Below, in pieces: positions 1-8,502 of a stretch of 48,253 nucleotides of DNA (position 1 is its first letter; every line of letters starts with the position of its first letter). The stretch is from Beijerinckiaceae bacterium. GTDB taxonomy: Bacteria > Pseudomonadota > Alphaproteobacteria > Rhizobiales > Beijerinckiaceae. The notes beneath the pieces were generated by a model. It was not told the origin of the DNA. It ran no database searches and was given only the letters and a program-made list of their open reading frames with translations. The stretch spans positions 1-48,253 of the forward strand of contig CANGTC010000012.1 in the NCBI GenBank assembly GCA_947456505.1. Reading direction: 5' to 3'. Position numbers and translations under genes: made by a program.

Positions 1-336
1 GGTGTGCGCAACATTCCCCAGGACTATCGCAATGTCGCGCAGGTGCTGCGGCTCAATCAGGTGGAGTTCTTCTTCAAGATCATGGCCCCCTCGGCCGCGC
101 CCTATATCTTCACGGGATTGCGCATCGGCGTCGGCCTCTCGTGGCTCTCCATCGTCGCCGCTGAAATGCTCACGGGCGGCGTCGGCATCGGCTTCTTCAT
201 CTGGGACGCCTGGAATTCCTCGCGCCTGCCCGACATCGTCGTGGCGCTTGTCTATATCGGCGTGGTCGGCTTCGTGCTCGACCGTCTCGTGGCCGCGCTC
301 GGCTCCCTGATCACCCGTGGCACAGCCGCCAACTGA
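1..336 (+). CDS. nrtB: Nitrate ABC transporter permease, C-terminal part (cut by window start)
   Basis: Inner-membrane permease of an ABC importer for nitrate. The reading frame is open from base 1, so the true start lies upstream and only about the last 111 residues are present. The cytoplasmic coupling-loop region is visible at the start: the APSAAPYIFTGLRIGVG stretch corresponds to the EAA loop that docks on the ATPase. It is followed by two hydrophobic segments (SIVAAEMLTGG onward, and DIVVALVYIGVVGFVLDR). The next gene is the matching ATPase, starting 11 bases after the stop, and the operon continues into nitrite and nitrate reductase genes. That context assigns nitrate rather than taurine or sulfonate, which use closely related permeases. 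Sulfonate specificity cannot be excluded from this fragment alone. Confidence 0.85.
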   Translation, partial: GVRNIPQDYRNVAQVLRLNQVEFFFKIMAPSAAPYIFTGLRIGVGLSWLSIVAAEMLTGGVGIGFFIWDAWNSSRLPDIVVALVYIGVVGFVLDRLVAALGSLITRGTAAN

Positions 337-347
337 GGATGCGATCC

Positions 348-1142
348 ATGGTTGCTTATCTCAAACTCGACCACATCGACAAAACCTTCCGTAGCGGCGC
401 CGTGGAGAGCGAGGTGTTGAAAGACATCAATCTCAGCATCGACAAGGGCGAAGTCATCTCCATCATCGGCCATTCCGGCTGCGGCAAGTCAACCTTGCTG
501 AACCTGATCGCGGGGCTCACGCAGGTCACCTCCGGCGGCGTGCTGCTGGAAGACCGCGAAGTGAACGCCCCGGGGCCGGAGCGCGCCGTGGTGTTCCAGA
601 ACCATTCATTGCTGCCCTGGCTCACGGTTTATGAAAACGTCTCGCTGGCGGTGAACAAGGTCTTCGGCGGCGTGAAATCGCGCGCCGAGCGCAACGCCTG
701 GATCATGCACAATCTCGACCTCGTGCACATGACTCATGCGCGCGACAAGCGCCCGGCGGAAATTTCAGGCGGCATGAAACAGCGCGTCGGGATCGCCCGC
801 GCGCTCGCCATGGAGCCGAAAATCCTGCTGCTGGACGAGCCTTTCGGTGCATTGGATGCCTTGACCCGCGCCCATCTGCAGGACTCCGTGATGCAGATTC
901 ACGCAGCGCTTAAGAACACCATGATCATGATCACCCATGATGTGGATGAAGCCGTGCTACTCTCCGACCGCATCGTGATGATGACCAACGGACCCTCCGC
1001 CACCATCGGCGAAGTGCTCACCGTCGCATTGCCGCGCCCGCGCCAGCGCCTCGAACTGGTGGCTGATCCCGCTTATCTCGCGGCGCGCGAAGCGGTGCTC
1101 AAATTCCTTTACGAGCGTCACCGTTTCGTCGAAGCGGCGTAG
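348..1142 (+). CDS. nrtD: Nitrate ABC transporter ATP-binding protein
   Basis: ATPase of about 264 residues that drives nitrate import through the preceding permease. Visible motifs: Walker A GHSGCGKST (residues 41-49), Q-loop Gln84, ABC signature SGGMKQR (140-146), Walker B ILLLDE (159-164) and switch His197 in ITHDVDEA. The length fits a single-domain NrtD/NtrC ATPase, not the fused NrtC form of cyanobacteria that carries a binding-protein domain. The frame also opens at an ATG at 339, but that codon abuts the GAGG at 335-338. The ATG at 348 has this Shine-Dalgarno at nine bases, so it is preferred. Nitrate specificity is inferred from the operon; the protein alone would also fit taurine or sulfonate ATPases. 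Confidence 0.9.
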   Translation: MVAYLKLDHIDKTFRSGAVESEVLKDINLSIDKGEVISIIGHSGCGKSTLLNLIAGLTQVTSGGVLLEDREVNAPGPERAVVFQNHSLLPWLTVYENVSLAVNKVFGGVKSRAERNAWIMHNLDLVHMTHARDKRPAEISGGMKQRVGIARALAMEPKILLLDEPFGALDALTRAHLQDSVMQIHAALKNTMIMITHDVDEAVLLSDRIVMMTNGPSATIGEVLTVALPRPRQRLELVADPAYLAAREAVLKFLYERHRFVEAA

Positions 1143-1151
1143 GCGAAGATC

Positions 1152-2375
1152 ATGCGCGAGCGGCTCCTCATCATCGGCGGCGGCATGGCGGCGACACGGC
1201 TCGTGGAGGAGCTTGTCGCCTGCGCGCCGGGCCGTTACGCCATCACAGTGATCGGCGCCGAAGCGCGGCTTCCCTATAATCGCGTATTGTTGTCATCGCT
1301 CCTGGCGCAGGATGTGGCGGAGGATGAAATCAACCTGAAGCCCTCCTCATGGTGGCGTGCGCAGGGCGTAGAGTTGCGCTGCGGCGAGCGTGTGACCGCC
1401 ATTGATGCGCAGGACCGCACCGTCACCCTCGGCGATGGATCGCGTCTCTCATGGGACAAACTGGTGCTCGCCACCGGCTCCAACGCCGTGCGCCTGCCAT
1501 TGCCGGGCGCTGATTTGCCGGGCGTCCTCACCTTCCGCGATTGCGCCGATGTGGAGCAAATGCGCTCCGCCATCAAACCCGGCGCGCGCGCAGCCGTCGT
1601 CGGCGGTGGTCTGTTGGGCCTTGAGGCCGCCTATGGCCTCGCCAAGGCGGGCGTCGATGTGACCGTGGTGCATGTGATGGATCGCTTGATGGAGCGCCAG
1701 CTTGACGCAGCGGGCGCGAGCCTGCTGAAGCAGGATCTGGAGCGGCGCGGGATTCGCGTGATGCTGGAAGCGAAATCTGCGGCGATCCTTGGTGAAGAAA
1801 AGGTCGAGGCGCTGGCGTTAAGCGATGGTCGGCAGATTGGTGTCGATATGGTGGTAATGGCCGTGGGTATTGCGCCCAATATCCACCTCGCCGCCTCCGC
1901 AGGTCTGACAACCAAACGCGGCATTGTGGTGGACGACGCGCTGCGCTCCAGCAACGCAAATATTTTTGCGCTGGGCGAATGCGCAGAACATCGCGGTATC
2001 GCCTATGGGCTCGTGCAGCCCGCCTATGAACAGGCGCGAGCGCTGGCCCGCATACTCAGTGGCGGAAACGCCGCTTTTGAAGGTTCAGTGACAGCCACCA
2101 ATCTCAAGGTCTCCGGCATCGGCGTCTTTTCTGCAGGCGATTATCTCGGCGAGGGCGCGCAGGTGCTCGTTTGGCGCGATCAAGGACTGCGTCACTATCG
2201 AAAGCTGGTTTTGCGCGAGACCCAGCAGGGAACTGTGCTGACAGGCTGCGTGCTCTATGGCGAGACCAGCGATGGGCTCTGGTATCTCGATCTCATCGAG
2301 CGCGCGCAACCAATCGATGAAATACGAAACGACCTGATTTTCGGACGCGCGCTCTGTGTGCGCGAGGCGGCGTGA
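1152..2375 (+). CDS. NirB-like FAD-dependent NAD(P)H oxidoreductase of nitrate assimilation
   Basis: Flavoprotein of 407 residues matching the N-terminal reductase half of NADH-nitrite reductase large subunits. The first dinucleotide-binding motif is IIGGGMAATR (residues 7-16), the conserved ATGS follows at 107-110, and a second GGGLLGLEAA at 151-160 binds NAD(P)H. A C-terminal FAD-contact segment NIFALGECAEH follows. It lacks the siroheme domain, which is supplied by the separate gene next in line. The likely role is to pass electrons from NAD(P)H to the nitrate reductase NasA, which ends in a BFD-like [2Fe-2S] domain of the type that pairs with such reductases. The stop overlaps the next start by two bases. 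A ferredoxin or rubredoxin reductase function is the alternative. Confidence 0.8.
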   Translation: MRERLLIIGGGMAATRLVEELVACAPGRYAITVIGAEARLPYNRVLLSSLLAQDVAEDEINLKPSSWWRAQGVELRCGERVTAIDAQDRTVTLGDGSRLSWDKLVLATGSNAVRLPLPGADLPGVLTFRDCADVEQMRSAIKPGARAAVVGGGLLGLEAAYGLAKAGVDVTVVHVMDRLMERQLDAAGASLLKQDLERRGIRVMLEAKSAAILGEEKVEALALSDGRQIGVDMVVMAVGIAPNIHLAASAGLTTKRGIVVDDALRSSNANIFALGECAEHRGIAYGLVQPAYEQARALARILSGGNAAFEGSVTATNLKVSGIGVFSAGDYLGEGAQVLVWRDQGLRHYRKLVLRETQQGTVLTGCVLYGETSDGLWYLDLIERAQPIDEIRNDLIFGRALCVREAA

Positions 2376-4138
2376 GGCCCATCGTGAGCAGTGAATTCAC
2401 CGCCGAACAAAAACGCTATCTCGAAGGCTTCCTTTCGGGCGCACAGGCCATGCGCGGGGGCAAAGGCGCAACGCAACCCGTCATCGCCGCTGGCAATCAA
2501 GGACCGGACAAGCCGCATCTCGATGCTCAGGATCAGGTGACCGCCAAAGGCGGCAAGCTTGCGGATCAGGAGAAGTGGAAGCGCGCGGAACATCCCTTCG
2601 ACGCCTATGGGCGTTTTCGCCAACAGGCGAAGTCGGGCGCCTATCCCAAACCAGACGATAACTTCCGCTGGCGCTATCACGGCGTCTTCTACGTGGCGCC
2701 CGCGCAAGACAGCTATATGTGCCGCCTGCGCATCCCCAATGGCGTTCTAAAGCATTGGCAGTTGCGCGTCGTCGCCGATATGGCTGAGATTCATGGCGGC
2801 GGCTACGCCCATGTCACCACGCGCGCCAATCTGCAGATCCGCGAAATCAAGGCCGAGGCCGCGCCTGATGTGCTGGAAGGTCTCGCGGAGGCTGGCATCG
2901 TCAGTAAGGGCTCGGGCGCAGACAATATCCGTAATGTCACGGGCTCCGCGACGGCTGGCATTGATGCGCAGGAACTCCTGGACACACGGCCACACGCGAG
3001 CGCCTGGCACCATCACATCCTGAATGACCGCACGCTCTATGGTCTGCCGCGCAAGTTCAATGTGTCCTTTGACGGCGGGGGCGTGATCCCCACGCTGGAG
3101 GACACAAACGATATCGGCTTTCAGGCGGTGCGCGTGCTTGAAGGGGCCGAGGTTACGGCAGGCGTCTGGTATCGCCTTGCCCTTGGCGGCATCACCGGCC
3201 ATCGGGATCTCGCTCTCGATACAGGCGTCCTTGTTGCGCCTGACGATGCAGTTGCTGTCGCGGACGCTATCGTGCGCGTCTTCATCGCCCATGGTGATCG
3301 CACCAATCGCAACAAGGCGCGGCTGAAATATTTGCTGGACGCCTGGGGTTTCGAACGCTTTCTTGTCGCGGTCGAAGAAACGCTGGGACGCAAGCTCGCG
3401 CGCATCGACGCCGCGCATGTGGCCCCACGCCCGGCCCATGATCGGCTCGCCCATATCGGCGCGCACGCCCAACGTCAACTGGGTCTCAACTGGATTGGTG
3501 TCTGGACGCCGCTGGGCAGGATCGCCAGCGCGCAAATTCGCGACATGGCGGAAGTCGCGCGCGCCTTTGGCGATGGCGATGTTCGCCTTACCGTGTGGCA
3601 GAATCTTCTGATCTCGGGCGTGCCCGACGAACAGGTAGGAGCCGCTTGCACGGCCATTCACGCGGCAGGCTTATCGACCAAGGTGTCAAATCTCCGCGCG
3701 GGCCTGGTCGCCTGCACGGGATCCACCGGCTGCAAATTCGCAGCCTCAGACACGAAGGGCGACGCCCTGCGCATCGCTGACCATGTGGACGCACTGATGA
3801 GTGTGGATCTTCCAGTGAACATTCACCTGACCGGCTGCCACCATTCCTGCGCGCAGCACTATATCGGAGACATCGGCCTGATCGGCGCGAAGGTGACGGT
3901 GAACGACGAAGGCGATCAGGTCCCGGGTTATCATTTGCATGTGGGCGGCGGCTTTGGCGAGCAGGGCGCCATAGGACGATTGCTGCAATCGGATGTGCGC
4001 GCCAGCGATGCGCCAAAAATGGTCGAAGCCTTGCTGCGCGCATGGACAAAACATCGAATTGACGCCAGCGAAAGCTTTCAGGCATTCACGAGGCGCCATG
4101 AGATAGAAACCCTTAAACAGCTTGCGGAGCAGATGTGA
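2372..4138 (+). CDS. nirA: Assimilatory nitrite reductase (siroheme, [4Fe-4S])
   Basis: Cytoplasmic enzyme of 588 residues reducing nitrite to ammonium with six electrons, from the ferredoxin-type nitrite/sulfite reductase family. The cluster and siroheme ligand motifs are present: C448-x5-C454 in ACTGSTGCKF and C489-x3-C493 in TGCHHSC. Two half-domain repeats are recognisable, the first around VTTRANLQIREI and the second around LTVWQNLLI. The GTG start at 2372 overlaps the upstream stop; an in-frame GTG at 2384 is a reasonable alternative. Residues near the start read EFTAEQKRYLEGFLSG, a pattern repeated in the flavoprotein encoded immediately downstream. Sulfite reductase activity is less likely given the nitrate genes on both sides. 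Confidence 0.9.
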   Translation: MRPIVSSEFTAEQKRYLEGFLSGAQAMRGGKGATQPVIAAGNQGPDKPHLDAQDQVTAKGGKLADQEKWKRAEHPFDAYGRFRQQAKSGAYPKPDDNFRWRYHGVFYVAPAQDSYMCRLRIPNGVLKHWQLRVVADMAEIHGGGYAHVTTRANLQIREIKAEAAPDVLEGLAEAGIVSKGSGADNIRNVTGSATAGIDAQELLDTRPHASAWHHHILNDRTLYGLPRKFNVSFDGGGVIPTLEDTNDIGFQAVRVLEGAEVTAGVWYRLALGGITGHRDLALDTGVLVAPDDAVAVADAIVRVFIAHGDRTNRNKARLKYLLDAWGFERFLVAVEETLGRKLARIDAAHVAPRPAHDRLAHIGAHAQRQLGLNWIGVWTPLGRIASAQIRDMAEVARAFGDGDVRLTVWQNLLISGVPDEQVGAACTAIHAAGLSTKVSNLRAGLVACTGSTGCKFAASDTKGDALRIADHVDALMSVDLPVNIHLTGCHHSCAQHYIGDIGLIGAKVTVNDEGDQVPGYHLHVGGGFGEQGAIGRLLQSDVRASDAPKMVEALLRAWTKHRIDASESFQAFTRRHEIETLKQLAEQM

Positions 4139-5742
4139 TGATCGCTCAGCCCATGCCCGCGCCTGTCTTTCTCATTCCCGAAAGCGCGCCCTTCACCGCA
4201 GAGCAGCGCGCCTGGCTGTCGGGCGTCTTCGCCGCGACCTTGTTGACGGACGCGCAGGGTGCAAGCGCGCTCGGAAATGCAGAAGCTGCAGCCCTTGGCG
4301 CTCCAGCAGCGGGCCCTGTTCGTGCCGATAGTGACGACGCGCCCTGGCATGATCCCTCAATGAAGATCGAGGATCGCATGCATCTTGCGAAGGATCGTCC
4401 ACTGGCGCCGCGCCTCATGGCTGCCATGGCGCAGCAGGATTGCGGCCAGTGTGGCTATAACTGCGCGGATTATGCAAATGCGCTGTTTGAAACGAAAGAG
4501 GCGCGGCTCAATCTCTGCGCACCCGGCGGCAAGGAAACCGCGCGCATGCTGAAGGAACTTGCGGCGGAAATCGGCGCCGCCGCACCTGCCGCAAAGGTCG
4601 TTATCCCCGCGCCGGCTGCGATAGGCGCCGCCGGAACCTGCCGCGAAAACCCAGTCGATGTCCATTTTGTCTCGCGCCATCGCCTCAACAAGGATGGTTC
4701 GGCGAAAGACACATGGCATGTGGAGTTCGACCTCTCGTCTTCGGGCCTGACTTATGAAGCAGGCGATTCTTTTGGCCTCTTTCCCGCCAATGATCTTGGC
4801 CTTGTCGATCAGATCATCGCCATGCTCGGCGCCTCTCATGTCACGCCTTTGCGTGGACGCACCCTGCGTGAGGTTTTGATTGATGAGGTGTCTTTGGGCG
4901 CAGCGCCAGATTCATTGTTCGAATTGATGTCCTTCATCTGCGGCGGCGCCCAGCGGCAAAAGGCGCGGGCTCTGGCGCGGGGTGAGGACCCCGATGGCGA
5001 CGCCGCCAACCTCGATGTGCTCGGCGCCTTACAGAAATTTTCGCAAGCGCGCCCCCATCCCGAAGCTTTCGTGGACGCGCTGGAGCCCCTGCAGCCGCGC
5101 CTTTATTCCATATCATCATCGCCCAAACATGCGCCCGGTCGACTGACGCTCACGGTGGATGCGGTGCGCTATGTCATCGGCAAGCGCAAGCGCCTCGGCG
5201 TCGCGTCCACGTTTCTAGCAGACCGCACAACGTCCGGCATGAAGTTGCGCGCCTATGTGCAGAAAGCCCATGGCTTCGCTTTGCCGACGGATCCCTCAAA
5301 GCCTGTCATCATGGTCGGCCCTGGTACTGGCGTGGCGCCCTTCCGCGCCTTCTTGCAAGAGCGCGAGGCCAGTGGCGCGCCCGGCAAGAACTGGCTCTTC
5401 TTCGGTCACCAGCGCATGGATACGGATTTCTTCTATCGCGACGAACTGGAAGCCATGCGCGGGCGCGGAACCCTCACGCGCCTGTCGCTCGCCTGGTCGC
5501 GCGATGGGGTGGAAAAATTCTATGTGCAGGACCGTATGCGCGAGGTGGGCGCCGACCTTTGGCGATGGCTGGCGGAAGGCGCGCATTTTTATGTGTGCGG
5601 CGACGCAAAACGCATGGCGAAGGATGTGGAGGCTGCGCTTGTCGAGATCGTCGCCACCCATGGCGCTCGCCCTACGGACGAGGCCATTGCTTTCGTCAGC
5701 GCTCTGAAAAAAGCAGGCCGCTATCAGGCCGATGTCTACTGA
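4135..5742 (+). CDS. CysJ-like NADPH flavoprotein with N-terminal Fe-S domain, likely NirA electron donor
   Basis: Protein of 535 residues with the FAD- and NADPH-binding modules of sulfite reductase alpha subunits (CysJ). The FAD site is RLYSISSS and the NADPH site is GPGTGVAPFRAF; the protein ends in a terminal tyrosine, as FNR-type reductases do. The flavodoxin (FMN) domain of CysJ is missing. In its place, around residues 100-132, is a cysteine motif C103-x2-C106-x3-C110-x17-C128 followed by PGG, matching the four-cysteine Fe-S domain (PF04060 type) of RnfB and corrinoid Fe-S proteins. It begins four bases before the nirA stop, so translation is probably coupled. Inferred path: NADPH to FAD to [4Fe-4S] to NirA. 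Annotation pipelines usually call this sulfite reductase subunit alpha. Confidence 0.85.
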   Translation: MMIAQPMPAPVFLIPESAPFTAEQRAWLSGVFAATLLTDAQGASALGNAEAAALGAPAAGPVRADSDDAPWHDPSMKIEDRMHLAKDRPLAPRLMAAMAQQDCGQCGYNCADYANALFETKEARLNLCAPGGKETARMLKELAAEIGAAAPAAKVVIPAPAAIGAAGTCRENPVDVHFVSRHRLNKDGSAKDTWHVEFDLSSSGLTYEAGDSFGLFPANDLGLVDQIIAMLGASHVTPLRGRTLREVLIDEVSLGAAPDSLFELMSFICGGAQRQKARALARGEDPDGDAANLDVLGALQKFSQARPHPEAFVDALEPLQPRLYSISSSPKHAPGRLTLTVDAVRYVIGKRKRLGVASTFLADRTTSGMKLRAYVQKAHGFALPTDPSKPVIMVGPGTGVAPFRAFLQEREASGAPGKNWLFFGHQRMDTDFFYRDELEAMRGRGTLTRLSLAWSRDGVEKFYVQDRMREVGADLWRWLAEGAHFYVCGDAKRMAKDVEAALVEIVATHGARPTDEAIAFVSALKKAGRYQADVY

Positions 5743-5752
5743 GGGAATCACC

Positions 5753-8440
5753 ATGGATGGCGCAACGACCAAAGACGCTATCCGCACGACCTGTCCCTAT
5801 TGCGGCGTCGGCTGTGGGGTGCTCGCGGCGCCCGACGGCGTCGGCGGCGTCTCGATAGCAGGCGATCCCGATCACCCCGCAAATTTCGGCCGTCTATGCT
5901 CAAAGGGGTCAGCGCTGGGCGAGACGGTTTCGCTTGAAGGACGATTGCGGCATCCCATGATGCGCAAGTCGAGCGGAGCTTATGAACGTGTTTCGTGGGA
6001 CAGCGCGCTGGATGCGATGGTTGAGGGCTTTTTGCGAAATGCGCGGGCCCATGGGCCTGACGCGCTAGCCTTTTACCTTTCAGGGCAATTGCTCACGGAA
6101 GATTATTATGTCGCCAACAAGCTGATGAAGGGGTTTCTAGGCTCGGCGAACGTGGATACGAATTCTCGTCTGTGCATGGCGTCTTCGGTCGCGGGCCACA
6201 AACGCGCCTTTGGCGGCGATCTTGTGCCAGGATGCTATGAAGATCTCGACCACGCCGATCTCATCGTACTGGTGGGATCCAACGCCGCCTGGTGTCATCC
6301 CGTACTGTTCCAGCGCATGCAGATCAATCGGACGCAGCGCGGTGCAAAAATCATCGTCATCGACCCGCGCCGCACGACCTCCGCCGATGAGGCCGACCTC
6401 TTTTTGCCGATTGCGGCGGGCATGGACACCGTGCTCTTCGCCTGGTTGCTACAACAGATCGTCGCACGCGGCGTCGTCGATCGCGCTTTTATTGAAAAGC
6501 ACACATCCGGCTTTGGCGCGGCTTTGCAGACTGCGCGCGAGATCGCGCCTGACCTTGCCTCCGTCTCGGCTGTTTGCCGCATCGATCCCTCGCGTATTAC
6601 CGCTTTTTGTGATCTCTGGGTAGGCACAAAACGGGTGGTCACCGCCTGGAGCCAAGGGGTCAACCAATCTGCGCAGGGGACAGACAAGGTCGACGCCATC
6701 ATACATTGTCATCTGGCGAGCAGGCGCATTGGCGAGAAGGGCGCGGGGCCTTTCTCGCTCACAGGGCAGCCCAACGCCATGGGCGGGCGCGAGGCGGGCG
6801 GGCTCGCCAATATGCTTGCGGCGCACATGGGGTTTTCGCCCGCAGAGGTGGAACGCGTAAAACGCTTCTGGAACGCGCCGCTTATGGCGCAGCACGAGGG
6901 GCTCAAAGCTGTTCAGATGTTTGACGCAATCGCCGACAAGCGCGTGCGCGCGCTGTGGGTCATGGCGACCAATCCTGCGGTGTCCTTGCCGAAGGCTGAC
7001 CATGCGCGCGCGGCGCTTCAGGAGCTCGACTTTTTCGCCATTTCAGAAGTCCTGCTCTCCAATGATACGCTGAATGCCGGCGCCCATGTGCTGCTGCCTG
7101 CGGCGGCATGGGGCGAAAAGGACGGGACCGTCACCAATTCAGAACGGCGAATTTCGCGCCAGCGCCCCTTTCTTCCCCTGCCCGGCGAGGCGCGTCCGGA
7201 TTGGTGGATTGTGTGCGAGGTCGCCAGGCGCATGGGCTTTGGTTCTGCTTTCACCTTTGCCGGACCGGCCGACATTTTCCGCGAACATGCCGCGCTCTCC
7301 TGTTTTGAAAACGAGGGCTCACGAGGCTTCGACATTGGCAGACTGGCGCAGATGACGGGCGCCGCCTATGACGCTCTAGAGCCAGTCCAGTGGCCCCTGC
7401 CCGAAGGCGCGCGCACAGGCGCCGCGCGCCTTTTCTCCGATGGCGCTTTCCAAACCTCGGATGGGCGTGCGCGCTTTGTGGATTTGAAAAAGCCTGCGCT
7501 TTCGCTTTCGCCGTCATCTGAGTTTCCTCTGATGCTCAACACCGGTCGCATGCGCGATCAGTGGCACACCATGACTCGCACGGGCCGCAGCCCGCGCCTC
7601 AGCGCCCATGCGCAGGAGCCGTTCATCAGGATAAATCCACACGACGCCGGTCAGCTGGGGCTTATGGATGGCGGCTTTGCGAAGATCGAGTCAGGCTTTG
7701 GCGCCTCTGTGTTGCGTGTGGAGGTGACGAAAGGCCAGGAGCCGGGCGACGTGTTCGCGCCCATTCACTGGTCTGCGGAAACGTCGTCCCACGGGCGCAT
7801 TGGAGCGCTCGTGAATCCGACGACCGATGCCGGTTCGGGACAACCGGAATTAAAGGCTACGCCTGTTCGCCTGTCGCCGATAAATTTCGCATGTGAAGGC
7901 GGGTTTGTTTCGCGCTCGGCTATCGCTCCCCCCGATTCATGTTGGTGGGCGCGCGTGTCGCTCAGGGGCGGGCTTGGTTATCGCATCGCGAGCGATTGGT
8001 CGGTAAAGGAGGCGGCGGACTGGTTCAACGCGCGTTTTACGCATTGCGAAATCGCTGAGTTGGTCGATGGCCCTCAGGGCCTCTATCGGGCGGCTGCATT
8101 CAAGAATGAACGACTTGAAGCCGCGTTGTTCCTATACGCCCCCTCGGGCGAGCCGGTGTGGGAGATTTTGAAGGATCTTTTAGCCGCCGAAGCAATCGAC
8201 TCCACTCGCCGACGTTTCGCCTTGAGCCTGCGTGAAGCCGGAGGCTTGGTGGATCGGGGCCCTATGGTTTGCGCTTGTTTCGGCGTATCCCGTGGCGCGA
8301 TTCAAGAAGCCATCGATGCGGGCGCATATGACGCGGCAACTGTTGGCGCAGCCGTGAAGGCTGGAACCAATTGTGGATCCTGCGTGCCGGAAATTCGCAA
8401 ACTCGTCGGGGCGGCGCGGGCCATCGAACATGCGGTTTGA
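5753..8440 (+). CDS. nasA: Assimilatory nitrate reductase catalytic subunit with C-terminal [2Fe-2S] domain
   Basis: Molybdenum bis-MGD enzyme of about 895 residues reducing nitrate to nitrite in the cytoplasm. The N-terminal [4Fe-4S] ligands are C14, C17, C21 and C49, followed by the conserved SKG lysine. Cys141 in NSRLCMAS is the expected Mo ligand of Nas/Nap enzymes. The central molybdopterin domains are complete (for example IDPRRTTSADEADLFLPI). The last ~60 residues carry CxC and CxxC (VCACFG, NCGSC), a BFD-like [2Fe-2S] domain that receives electrons from a flavoprotein. The frame is open from an ATG at 5732, inside the previous gene. The ATG at 5753 has GAGGGA at 5741-5746 six bases ahead and is preferred. 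It is the last gene of the operon in this direction. Confidence 0.92.
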   Translation: MDGATTKDAIRTTCPYCGVGCGVLAAPDGVGGVSIAGDPDHPANFGRLCSKGSALGETVSLEGRLRHPMMRKSSGAYERVSWDSALDAMVEGFLRNARAHGPDALAFYLSGQLLTEDYYVANKLMKGFLGSANVDTNSRLCMASSVAGHKRAFGGDLVPGCYEDLDHADLIVLVGSNAAWCHPVLFQRMQINRTQRGAKIIVIDPRRTTSADEADLFLPIAAGMDTVLFAWLLQQIVARGVVDRAFIEKHTSGFGAALQTAREIAPDLASVSAVCRIDPSRITAFCDLWVGTKRVVTAWSQGVNQSAQGTDKVDAIIHCHLASRRIGEKGAGPFSLTGQPNAMGGREAGGLANMLAAHMGFSPAEVERVKRFWNAPLMAQHEGLKAVQMFDAIADKRVRALWVMATNPAVSLPKADHARAALQELDFFAISEVLLSNDTLNAGAHVLLPAAAWGEKDGTVTNSERRISRQRPFLPLPGEARPDWWIVCEVARRMGFGSAFTFAGPADIFREHAALSCFENEGSRGFDIGRLAQMTGAAYDALEPVQWPLPEGARTGAARLFSDGAFQTSDGRARFVDLKKPALSLSPSSEFPLMLNTGRMRDQWHTMTRTGRSPRLSAHAQEPFIRINPHDAGQLGLMDGGFAKIESGFGASVLRVEVTKGQEPGDVFAPIHWSAETSSHGRIGALVNPTTDAGSGQPELKATPVRLSPINFACEGGFVSRSAIAPPDSCWWARVSLRGGLGYRIASDWSVKEAADWFNARFTHCEIAELVDGPQGLYRAAAFKNERLEAALFLYAPSGEPVWEILKDLLAAEAIDSTRRRFALSLREAGGLVDRGPMVCACFGVSRGAIQEAIDAGAYDAATVGAAVKAGTNCGSCVPEIRKLVGAARAIEHAV

Positions 8441-8502
8441 CTACCCTCGGAAGAGATGGTGCTGGATATCTGGATCACGCTCACATGATTAAAGCAACCG
8501 CC

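Noticed and set aside
2747-3661. 304-codon open frame on the minus strand within nirA
   Set aside because: Antisense shadow of nirA; no recognisable domain and no ribosome binding site.
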